From Chthoniobacterales bacterium (GTDB lineage: Bacteria > Verrucomicrobiota > Verrucomicrobiia > Chthoniobacterales > UBA6821): a stretch of 6,543 nt of DNA. Within the stretch, counting starts at the first letter, position 1. The number at the start of each line of letters is the position of its first letter. Shown here in pieces: positions 1 to 5,645 of this stretch. The notes beneath the pieces were generated by a model, which did no database searches, was not told the origin of the DNA, and was given only the letters and a program-made list of their open reading frames with translations. Position numbers and translations under genes: made by a program. Location: the NCBI GenBank assembly GCA_021733705.1, contig JAIPKF010000083.1, forward strand, positions 1-6,543, read 5' to 3'.

Positions 1-596
1 GGCGCTCTTTGGCAAAGGCTACTGATATTTTTCTTCTTCTAAGAGGACCTAAGGATATTTCACTTGCAGAAGCACAGACTGCAATGCAAGAGATAGAGCG
101 CTTAGCAGGGCCAGATAGGGATATTCAATTAAGTCTCAATGCTGAGGAGATGGAGGGAGCCCCACTTCAAATTTTCCTTTTAGCAATAACTGGAGGATCT
201 TTAGTAACCTCTAGAAAAGGTGAACCTTCTTCACAAGGAGTCTCTGATATTTTAAAAAGAGAAGTTTCCTCAAGTACTCAGCCTCTCACTCTTGATAAAA
301 CCGATATTTTAAGGCCCTCTGCTTCCGCTCCTACAGATCTCCCCAAGAGCGAGGAAAATAGAACTTCCGAGGTAAGCATCAAGGAGCTTTTTCCCGAAGC
401 CTCGTATCAGACCACTGCAGATTCTCAGGAGAGCACTGTTGCAAAGTCATCTACTTACCCTAAAAAAAAGCACATGCAAGGAGCGCTCAATCTCAAAGCT
501 GTTCAGCGGGGACGTTTTGATAAAAGCGAACCAACGATTGTAGAAGGAGAGGATCTTGATACTCCAACCTACTTGAGGTTGGGTTTGAAGTTCTAG
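1..596 (+). CDS. ftsZ: Cell division protein FtsZ, C-terminal part (5' end outside window)
   Basis: FtsZ is the tubulin-like GTPase that polymerises into the cytoplasmic Z-ring at the division site. Only the last 197 codons are visible; the frame is open from base 3 to the left edge, so the TTG at base 9 is not a start. Numbering from that TTG, residues 1-62 resemble the end of the FtsZ C-terminal domain: the 'L.GP.DISLAEAQTAMQEIE' segment matches the usual 'GGPDLSLAEVN..ME.I', followed by a hydrophobic strand ending ITGG. The nucleotide-binding half is not in the window. A Ser/Thr/Pro-rich, probably disordered linker spans roughly 65-155. Then comes a conserved block, NLKAVQRGRFDKSEPT (161-176), and the terminal peptide DLDTPTYLR (182-190), equivalent to the 'LDIPAFLR' tail that binds FtsA and other partners in well-studied FtsZs. 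The core is divergent (GGPD reads as GPKD; the usual 'GA..DE' strand is degenerate), which fits a Verrucomicrobia-type FtsZ. It probably ends a division gene cluster lying upstream. Confidence 0.85.
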   Translation, partial: RSLAKATDIFLLLRGPKDISLAEAQTAMQEIERLAGPDRDIQLSLNAEEMEGAPLQIFLLAITGGSLVTSRKGEPSSQGVSDILKREVSSSTQPLTLDKTDILRPSASAPTDLPKSEENRTSEVSIKELFPEASYQTTADSQESTVAKSSTYPKKKHMQGALNLKAVQRGRFDKSEPTIVEGEDLDTPTYLRLGLKF

Positions 597-836
597 CCTT
601 CATATTTCATACCAATCACCTACGAATGCAGGGATTGAAATATGATGATATGCTATCTATAACAGCTCACTACACCACGCCTTATGAACTTGTTGTTCTT
701 TTTTTTGCAAAAGGAGCTCATCAAACTAAAAAAAATTCTGTTCGAGAGAAAGATCAATTCGATGTCATGTTACTGAAAGCACTTTTGAAAACTCCACCGA
801 TAAACCGATAAACCAATAACAATTGAAAACCATTTT
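597..836. other. ftsZ-clpB intergenic spacer
   Basis: This 240-bp spacer has no convincing gene. It holds a perfect 9-bp inverted repeat immediately after the ftsZ stop (CATATTTCA at 601-609, TGAAATATG at 636-644; 26-nt loop), a run of eight T at 699-706, the self-complementary TTTTGCAAAA at 703-712, and a short direct repeat GATAAACC-GATAAACC at about 799-814. The inverted repeat is AT-rich and has no adjacent T-run, so it is not a standard intrinsic terminator. A 61-codon open frame at 626-811 has no ribosome binding site and no recognisable protein features. Confidence 0.6.
785..812 (+). promoter_or_regulatory. Possible clpB promoter, sigma70-like
   Basis: A TTGAAA -35-like hexamer (785-790, 5 of 6 to consensus) lies 16 bp before a GATAAA -10-like hexamer (807-812, 4 of 6). 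Transcription would start near 819, giving a leader of about 18 nt before the clpB ATG. No CIRCE element (TTAGCACTC-N9-GAGTGCTAA) is visible upstream, so heat-shock control through HrcA is not supported by sequence. AT-rich spacers produce such matches by chance, so this is a weak call. Confidence 0.3.
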
Positions 837-3413
837 ATGAGACCTGATAAATTTACCGTCAAAATGCAAGAGGCCCTTCAGAGCGCTCTTGATAGCGCTT
901 CCAAAGTGGGACAACAAGAGATTACCAATGATCATTTTCTACTTTCTCTTTTAGAACAAAGTGAAGGACTCGTTCGACCTTTACTAGAAAAGATGGGTGT
1001 CGATGTAGGTTCGTTAGTCCAGCAAATAGAGTCTCAAGTGGCCTCTCAAGCACGTGTTCATGGAGGTTCCCAGCCATTTATTGGAAATGAGCTTCGAAAG
1101 ACTCTCGATCGTGCGGAAGTGGAGCAAGAAAAGCTCAAAGATGAATTTCTCAGTGCGGAACATTATCTCTTAGCACTCTGTGAAGAAAAAACGGGGGTTG
1201 GTAAATTTTTTAAAGAACAAGGAATCACGCGTGATAAGCTGATGCAAACCTTGGTCAAGGTGAGGGGGAGTCAGCGCGTAACAGATCAAAATCCAGAGGG
1301 GAAATATCAAACGTTAGAAAAGTATGGTCGAGATCTTACGGAGTTAGCACGCAAAGGAAAAATCGATCCCGTTATTGGGAGAGATGAAGAGATTCGTCGT
1401 ACCATGCAAGTGCTTTCAAGGCGCACTAAAAACAATCCTGTTCTAATTGGTGAGCCTGGAGTCGGTAAAACAGCCATTGTAGAGGGATTAGCTCGCCGCA
1501 TCATTAGCGGGGATGTTCCCGAATCACTCAAAAATAAAAGAGTCATCGCCATGGATATTGGATCGATGGTTGCGGGCGCTAAGTTTCGTGGTGAGTTTGA
1601 AGATCGATTAAAGGCCTTCTTAAAAGAGGTATCAAGCTCTGAAGGGGAGATTATTCTTTTTATCGATGAGTTACACACGATTGTTGGGGCAGGTGCTGCC
1701 GAGGGATCGATGGATGCCTCCAATCTACTGAAGCCACAGCTGGCTCGTGGAGAATTACGTACCATTGGGGCCACTACCCTCAACGAGTATCGCAAATACA
1801 TCGAAAAAGATGCTGCACTCGAGCGTCGTTTTCAACCTGTGATGGTACTGGAGCCGACTGTTGAAGATACGATTGCTATTTTACGAGGTCTTAAAGAACG
1901 CTATGAAATTCATCATGGAGTTCGCATTCAAGATGCTGCTCTTGTTGCTGCAGCACTTCTTTCACACCGTTATATTTCCGATCGTTTTTTGCCTGATAAA
2001 GCGGTCGACCTTATTGATGAAGCAGCCTCTCGCTTGAAGATGGAGCTTGAATCAATGCCAACAGAAATTGACCAAAGTGAACGTGAGATTATGATGCTTG
2101 AAATGGAGCGTCAGGCACTTCGTAAAGAAAAAGATGCTGCTAGTAAGGAGCGTCTTAAGAAGCTTGAGAAAGAGCTAGCCCAGGTAAAAGAAAAAGCCAC
2201 AACACTGAAAACCCGCTGGCTTCAAGAAAAAGAGGAAATCGGGAAGTCTCAAAAACTCAATGAGGAGATTGAATCATTAAAAATGGAGCTTGAAGCAGCT
2301 CAACGACATGGAGATTTTGCCAAAGCCAGCGAAATTCAGTACGGCCGGATTCCTGAGCTTTCTTCACAGCTTGAAGCACATAATGCGCGTATGGCACAAA
2401 AAGCAACTTCTCAAAATTCACTACTCCAAGAAGAGGTAAGCGAAGAGGATATTGCAAAAGTTGTTTCCGTTTGGACTGGTATTCCTGTTTCGAATCTTCA
2501 AGAAGGAGAGCGTCAAAAGCTAGTGAAGATGGAGGACCGTTTGATAAAGCGTGTTGTGGGTCAAGAGAAGGCAATTAAAGCAGTTTCTAATGCCGTTCGT
2601 CGTGCTAGAGCAGGACTGCAAGAGGAAAACAGACCCATTGGATCTTTTATTTTCTTAGGTCCAACAGGAGTTGGTAAGACAGAATTATCAAAGGCACTAG
2701 CAGAATTTCTCTTTGATGATGACCATGCCATGATTCGTCTCGATATGAGTGAATACATGGAAAAACATACTGTGGCTCGCCTTATTGGAGCACCTCCTGG
2801 CTATGTCGGCTATGAGGAAGGGGGGCAACTCACTGAGGCAGTGCGTCGCAAACCTTACTGTGTGATTCTTTTTGATGAGGTTGAAAAAGCTCATAGCGAC
2901 GTTTTTAATGTACTGCTTCAAGTTCTCGATGATGGTCGTATTACTGATGGACAAGGACGAACTGTTGATTTCAAAAATTGTGTTATCATCATGACAAGTA
3001 ATATTGGAAGTCAGTTCATCATGGAGGATTTAAAATTGGAAGAAAGGAACCGTCGTGTGATGGAGGCACTTCGAGGACATTTCCGACCAGAATTTTTGAA
3101 TCGTGTCGATGAGATCGTAATTTTTGATCGCCTCAGCAATCTTGATATTACTAAAATCATCGATATTCAGTTAGAACGACTCATGCGTCGCCTAGAGAAA
3201 CAGAAGCTCTCTCTTGAGCTCACAGAAAAAGCAAAGGTCTATCTTGCCAAGGAGGGATACGATCCTGCCTACGGAGCTCGTCCATTAAAGCGGGTGATTC
3301 AACAAAAAATCTTAGATCCATTGAGTATGGAGATTTTAGATGGTCGGATCAAAGAGGGAGATTCTATGGAAGGGGATCTTGTTAAAGGAGATCTTGTTTT
3401 TAGAAAAATCTAA
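837..3413 (+). CDS. clpB: ATP-dependent chaperone ClpB (Hsp100 disaggregase)
   Basis: ClpB is a cytoplasmic hexameric AAA+ machine that, with DnaK/DnaJ/GrpE, pulls polypeptides out of aggregates after heat or other stress. At 858 aa it matches the family length (E. coli 857), and the ATG start gives the usual N-terminus MRPDKFT. Domains in order: Clp N-terminal repeats about 1-145; AAA-1 with Walker A GEPGVGKT (205-212), Walker B ILFIDE (273-278) and arginine fingers R330/R331; the coiled-coil middle domain about 405-525, which contacts DnaK; AAA-2 with Walker A GPTGVGKT (608-615), Walker B VILFDE (676-681), arginine finger R756 and sensor-2 GARPLKR (813-819). Both sites look catalytically complete. 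Pore loop 1 reads KFRGEFE (F250) where E. coli has Tyr; pore loop 2 is GYVGYEEGG (655-663). No ClpP-binding IGF/IGL loop is evident. The extreme C-terminus is a pentapeptide tandem repeat, EGDSM-EGDLV-KGDLV (840-854). No Shine-Dalgarno sequence precedes the ATG. Confidence 0.98.
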   Translation: MRPDKFTVKMQEALQSALDSASKVGQQEITNDHFLLSLLEQSEGLVRPLLEKMGVDVGSLVQQIESQVASQARVHGGSQPFIGNELRKTLDRAEVEQEKLKDEFLSAEHYLLALCEEKTGVGKFFKEQGITRDKLMQTLVKVRGSQRVTDQNPEGKYQTLEKYGRDLTELARKGKIDPVIGRDEEIRRTMQVLSRRTKNNPVLIGEPGVGKTAIVEGLARRIISGDVPESLKNKRVIAMDIGSMVAGAKFRGEFEDRLKAFLKEVSSSEGEIILFIDELHTIVGAGAAEGSMDASNLLKPQLARGELRTIGATTLNEYRKYIEKDAALERRFQPVMVLEPTVEDTIAILRGLKERYEIHHGVRIQDAALVAAALLSHRYISDRFLPDKAVDLIDEAASRLKMELESMPTEIDQSEREIMMLEMERQALRKEKDAASKERLKKLEKELAQVKEKATTLKTRWLQEKEEIGKSQKLNEEIESLKMELEAAQRHGDFAKASEIQYGRIPELSSQLEAHNARMAQKATSQNSLLQEEVSEEDIAKVVSVWTGIPVSNLQEGERQKLVKMEDRLIKRVVGQEKAIKAVSNAVRRARAGLQEENRPIGSFIFLGPTGVGKTELSKALAEFLFDDDHAMIRLDMSEYMEKHTVARLIGAPPGYVGYEEGGQLTEAVRRKPYCVILFDEVEKAHSDVFNVLLQVLDDGRITDGQGRTVDFKNCVIIMTSNIGSQFIMEDLKLEERNRRVMEALRGHFRPEFLNRVDEIVIFDRLSNLDITKIIDIQLERLMRRLEKQKLSLELTEKAKVYLAKEGYDPAYGARPLKRVIQQKILDPLSMEILDGRIKEGDSMEGDLVKGDLVFRKI
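3354..3398 (+). repeat. Imperfect 15-bp tandem repeat (3 units) at the 3' end of clpB
   Basis: Units 3370-3384 and 3385-3399 match at 13 of 15 bases. A more degenerate copy precedes them, in register with codons from 3354. In frame they encode EGDSM, EGDLV and KGDLV, so the last surface strand of ClpB appears to have been internally duplicated without changing the reading frame. Confidence 0.55.
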
Positions 3414-3448
3414 AAACTTTGGTAGGCAGTAGGAAACCTGTGATCTCT

Positions 3449-3466
3449 GTTGTCCCATTTGACAAC
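3449..3466. promoter_or_regulatory. 18-bp dyad overlapping the -35 box of the nuclease gene
   Basis: GTTGTC (3449-3454) and GACAAC (3461-3466) form a perfect 6-bp inverted repeat around a CCATTT spacer. The right arm overlaps the TTGACA -35 hexamer at 3459-3464. The dyad could be a repressor operator. It could instead be a weak hairpin downstream of clpB, but no T-run follows, which argues against an intrinsic terminator. A second, wider inverted repeat, TAGGAA (3430-3435) and TTCCTA (3488-3493), brackets it. Confidence 0.3.
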
Positions 3467-3488
3467 GCTTAACTTTCTCCACTAGACT
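3459..3488 (+). promoter_or_regulatory. Predicted sigma70-type promoter for the Rpn nuclease-mrp pair
   Basis: A perfect consensus -35 TTGACA (3459-3464) lies 18 bp before TAGACT (3483-3488, 4 of 6 to TATAAT). Transcription would start near 3494-3496, only two to four bases before the ATG at 3498. The mRNA would then be leaderless or almost so, which agrees with the missing Shine-Dalgarno sequence. Because the nuclease and mrp genes overlap, this promoter would serve both. Confidence 0.45.
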
Positions 3489-3497
3489 TCCTAACCT

Positions 3498-4370
3498 ATG
3501 CAACCAAAAAAGCTTGTTCAATTTGACTGGGCCATTAAGACGCTCCTGCGTCGTAAGGCTAATTTTCCGATCCTTGAGGGTTTTTTGTCTGAGTTACTTG
3601 GTACTGATGTCACCATCCAATCACTCCTTGAGAGTGAATCAAATAAGCAACATGCTAAGGACAAATCAAATCGGGTCGATGTCTTTGCAAAGCTTGGTAA
3701 TGGAGAGCAGGTTATTATTGAAGTGCAGTGCGAGCGCCAGTGGGATTTTCTATCACGAATGTTATATGGTGTTTCCAAAGTCGTTGTGGAGCACCTCCAA
3801 GAAGGGGAACCTTATGGTAGTCTGCCCCGTGTTATTTCAGTGAACATCGTTTACTTCGATTTGGGGCATGGCGAAGATTACATCTATCATGGAACCACTG
3901 ATTTTAAAGGCGTTCATAAAAAAGATCTGCTCGAGCTGAGTGCAAAAGAAAAAGAGCATTATCCAGCAAATATTGATAAGGTTGCTCATGTTTTTCCAGA
4001 GTACTACGTTCTTAAAGTGAGTGGCTTTGATTTGAAAATAAAAGATACTCTTGATGAATGGGTCTATGCTCTTAAAGAGTCCGAAGTGAAACCTGAATTC
4101 AAAGCCAGAGGAATTCACGAAGCCTCACGTACCCTTGCTCTGCTCAACCTTTCAGAAGAAGAGCGTTTTGCTTACGACCGTCATATTGGTGATTTGAGGA
4201 TTTCTAGGAGCACCTTAGAATCTTCTTTTAGTGAGGGAAAAGCTGAGGGAAAAGCTGAGGGAAAAGCTGAAGCCGTTTTAAACATGCACCAACTCGGTTT
4301 ATCGACAGCTGAAATTGCTAAGTTTATCAATCTCTCACAGGATCAAGTCGAAAAGATTTTAAAACCATGA
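3498..4370 (+). CDS. Rpn-family recombination-promoting nuclease (PD-(D/E)XK, 'putative transposase' family)
   Basis: The 290-aa protein belongs to the PD-(D/E)XK family often annotated as 'Rpn family recombination-promoting nuclease/putative transposase' (PF12784/TIGR01784 type). Characterised E. coli members are metal-dependent DNA endonucleases; some act as toxins in phage defence. The N-terminus carries the family's F-D-x-A-[IF]-K pattern (F9-D10...K14). The nuclease core shows RVDVFA with D61 and IIEVQ with E75 and Q77, giving a plausible D10/D61/E75-x-Q77 metal site. The C-terminal part (about 195-290) has three exact EGKA repeats (246-257) in a likely helix, then GLSTAEIAKFINLSQDQVEKIL (split across 267-288), which looks helix-turn-helix-like. 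The ATG at 3498 gives a complete N-terminus, so the gene appears intact. No inverted terminal repeats or target duplication were seen, so 'transposase' should not be read literally. Its stop overlaps the mrp start by ATGA, implying co-transcription and translational coupling. Whether it acts as a nuclease toxin here is inferred from family data. Confidence 0.9.
   Translation: MQPKKLVQFDWAIKTLLRRKANFPILEGFLSELLGTDVTIQSLLESESNKQHAKDKSNRVDVFAKLGNGEQVIIEVQCERQWDFLSRMLYGVSKVVVEHLQEGEPYGSLPRVISVNIVYFDLGHGEDYIYHGTTDFKGVHKKDLLELSAKEKEHYPANIDKVAHVFPEYYVLKVSGFDLKIKDTLDEWVYALKESEVKPEFKARGIHEASRTLALLNLSEEERFAYDRHIGDLRISRSTLESSFSEGKAEGKAEGKAEAVLNMHQLGLSTAEIAKFINLSQDQVEKILKP
4086..4370 (+). CDS. Candidate intragenic RpnS-like product (C-terminal domain from an internal start)
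   Basis: In E. coli rpn genes, the variable C-terminal domain is translated separately as a small protein (RpnS) that blocks the full-length nuclease (RpnL). Here an in-frame GTG at V197 (4086-4088) is preceded by AAAGAG (4074-4079) with a 6-nt gap, the best Shine-Dalgarno-like context seen near any in-frame start in the 3' third of the gene. It would yield 94 aa covering the EGKA repeats and the helical end. Other in-frame possibilities are GTG at V174 (4017), TTG at L179 (4032) and TTG at L233 (4194). The only nearby ATG (M263, 4284) is too late to include the repeats. This is a prediction by analogy; nothing in the DNA proves initiation here. Confidence 0.25.
   Translation: MKPEFKARGIHEASRTLALLNLSEEERFAYDRHIGDLRISRSTLESSFSEGKAEGKAEGKAEAVLNMHQLGLSTAEIAKFINLSQDQVEKILKP
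4233..4268 (+). repeat. Three perfect 12-bp tandem repeats in the Rpn nuclease gene
   Basis: GAGGGAAAAGCT occurs three times without mismatch (4233-4244, 4245-4256, 4257-4268), followed by a partial GA(A)GC copy. It encodes EGKA three times, residues 246-257. The unit is a multiple of three, so slippage would change the copy number while keeping the frame. Four-residue repeats of varying number at this position are a known feature of Rpn C-terminal domains, where they lie in a dimerisation helix. Confidence 0.95.
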
Positions 4371-5407
4371 GTGGTACACCATTTTCCGAAGATCAACTCC
4401 GGGCCGCTCTTGATCAAGTTGCCTATCCTGGGTTTCGCCGAAGCATTCTCTCTTTTGGAATTGTTAAAGAGGTCTCCATTGAGAGCAGCCATGTCAAAGT
4501 GCAACTTCAACTTTCCACGACGGAAACGCATATTCCTACAATCTTAAAAAAAGAAATTCAAACAGCGCTTCAATCCATTCCTGGCGTGGATAAGGTGACG
4601 GTACTCATCGATATTCAAGCTCCTGTTGCTTCCTCGAGTACAGCTCCGATACCTATTCCTGGAGTGGCTCATGTGATTGCAGTAGCCAGTGGTAAGGGAG
4701 GGGTCGGCAAATCGACCATGGCAGTTAATCTAGCGATTGCTCTGTCTCAGTTGGGAGCAGCTGTTGGAGTGTGTGATTGTGATTTATATGGCCCCAGTGT
4801 TGCTTTTTTATGTGGTACACAAGAGCGCCCCAGAGCTAATGAACAAGATCAGATTATTCCTGTTTCTGTTCATGGTATTTCTATCATGTCGATGGGATTA
4901 CTTCTCGAAGGAGATGCACCAGCAGTTCTACGTGGACCCATGGTGAGTCGTTACACTCAACAATTTTTACGTCAAGTCGCTTGGGGGAAATTAGATTATC
5001 TTCTTCTTGACCTGCCTCCTGGGACTGGAGATATCCAACTTACCATTGTGCAAACCATTCCTTTGTCGGGTGCCATTTTAGTAACAACACCACAAGAAGT
5101 AGCCTTGCTTGATGTTCGAAAGGCAGCCTCCATGTTTCAAAAAACAAATGTTCCATTACTTGGTATTGTAGAAAATATGAGCTATTTTATTTCTCCTAGT
5201 GATGGAGTAAAGCATGCTGTTTTCGGAACTGGAGGAGGAGCACGAGAAGCTGCTGATTTAGGAATTCCCTTTCTTGGTGAAGTCCCCTTAGAGATGGCTT
5301 TAAGGGCTTCTGGGGATGCTGGAGTCCCTTTTTTAATTGATCAAAGAAGGAGTGAAGCAGGAGAGGTTTTAAAAAAAGTGGCGCATTCTATCAAAATAAA
5401 ATTTTAA
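4367..5407 (+). CDS. mrp: Mrp/ApbC/NBP35-family P-loop ATPase (Fe-S carrier type) lacking the CxxC
   Basis: Mrp/ApbC proteins are cytoplasmic MinD/ParA-like ATPases that, in classical cases, bind a [4Fe-4S] cluster across a dimer and pass it to apoproteins. At 346 aa the length is normal. Residues 7-82 form a MIP18 (DUF59) domain with the YPGF...SFGIVKE signature. The ATPase domain starts at about 102 with the deviant Walker A GKGGVGKST (109-117), switch I DLYGPS (139-144), switch II LLDLPPGTGD (213-222) and ENMSYF (269-274). In classical members two cysteines follow ENMSYF (C-P-x-C); here the segment is ISPSDG (275-280), so both are absent. The only cysteines are C136, C138 and C149, near switch I. 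The N-terminal domain also lacks its common Cys in the TTPAC segment (TTETH). It may therefore not carry a cluster in the usual way, or may act more like SalA-type regulators. The ATG overlaps the nuclease stop (ATGA) and no Shine-Dalgarno sequence precedes it, suggesting translational coupling. Confidence 0.93.
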   Translation: MSGTPFSEDQLRAALDQVAYPGFRRSILSFGIVKEVSIESSHVKVQLQLSTTETHIPTILKKEIQTALQSIPGVDKVTVLIDIQAPVASSSTAPIPIPGVAHVIAVASGKGGVGKSTMAVNLAIALSQLGAAVGVCDCDLYGPSVAFLCGTQERPRANEQDQIIPVSVHGISIMSMGLLLEGDAPAVLRGPMVSRYTQQFLRQVAWGKLDYLLLDLPPGTGDIQLTIVQTIPLSGAILVTTPQEVALLDVRKAASMFQKTNVPLLGIVENMSYFISPSDGVKHAVFGTGGGAREAADLGIPFLGEVPLEMALRASGDAGVPFLIDQRRSEAGEVLKKVAHSIKIKF

Positions 5408-5457
5408 GGGAATAAATTTCTTTAAAACTGTTTTTTTTATATTTTACAGATTCCCTT
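5406..5457 (+). terminator. Possible 3' end structure after mrp (inverted repeat with T-run)
   Basis: AAGGGAAT (5406-5413, starting in the mrp stop codon) and ATTCCCTT (5450-5457) are a perfect 8-bp inverted repeat enclosing 36 nt. Inside lies AAAACTGTTTT running into eight T (5431-5438). The T-run sits inside the loop rather than after the stem, so this is not a textbook terminator. It may end the nuclease-mrp transcript or protect its 3' end. Confidence 0.3.
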
Positions 5458-5645
5458 GAAGCAGACTCTCAGATACAAATCTTCCTCTGTGTTTCTCAGT
5501 ATTGTGGCAAAAAAATGCTCGAGCTTGATAAGGCAGATGTAGCAATCACCCAAATTTTCTTATTCTTATTTCCATCTTCTGGTTTAACACTTCTAATGCT
5601 TCGCAATGCTAACTTTGATTTCTAAGAAGCATCTATCCTTTATTT
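5408..5645. other. mrp-serA intergenic spacer
   Basis: This 238-bp stretch holds no open frame worth calling. Beyond the inverted repeat after mrp, it contains a direct repeat AATGCT-TCGC-AATGCT (5595-5610) and a 7-bp inverted repeat, ATGCTTC (5596-5602) with GAAGCAT (5626-5632), ending 13 nt before the serA ATG. No strong -35/-10 pair was found, though serA presumably has its own promoter here. TTGATA (5525-5530) is a possible -35 without a good partner. Confidence 0.5.

Noticed and set aside
9..596. A complete 195-aa protein starting at TTG (base 9)
   Set aside because: The frame stays open to the left edge and the sequence matches the interior and tail of FtsZ, so this is the 3' part of a larger gene.
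626..811. 61-codon open frame between ftsZ and clpB
   Set aside because: It has no ribosome binding site, recognisable domain, signal peptide or clear family resemblance; open frames of this length arise by chance in a spacer of this composition.
1170..1178. TTAGCACTC, half of a CIRCE heat-shock operator
   Set aside because: It lies within the clpB coding sequence, and the required GAGTGCTAA partner nine bases downstream is absent.
1307..1801. 164-codon open frame on the minus strand inside clpB
   Set aside because: It lies antisense to the conserved AAA-1 domain of ClpB, has low-complexity Ser/Arg-rich content and matches no known protein; it is a codon-bias shadow.
4233..4268. Short repeats as a CRISPR array
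   Set aside because: The 12-bp units are directly adjacent with no spacers and are translated in frame.
3498..4370. Nuclease gene as part of an insertion sequence
   Set aside because: Although the family is often labelled transposase, no terminal inverted repeats or target-site duplication were found around it, and it overlaps mrp precisely.
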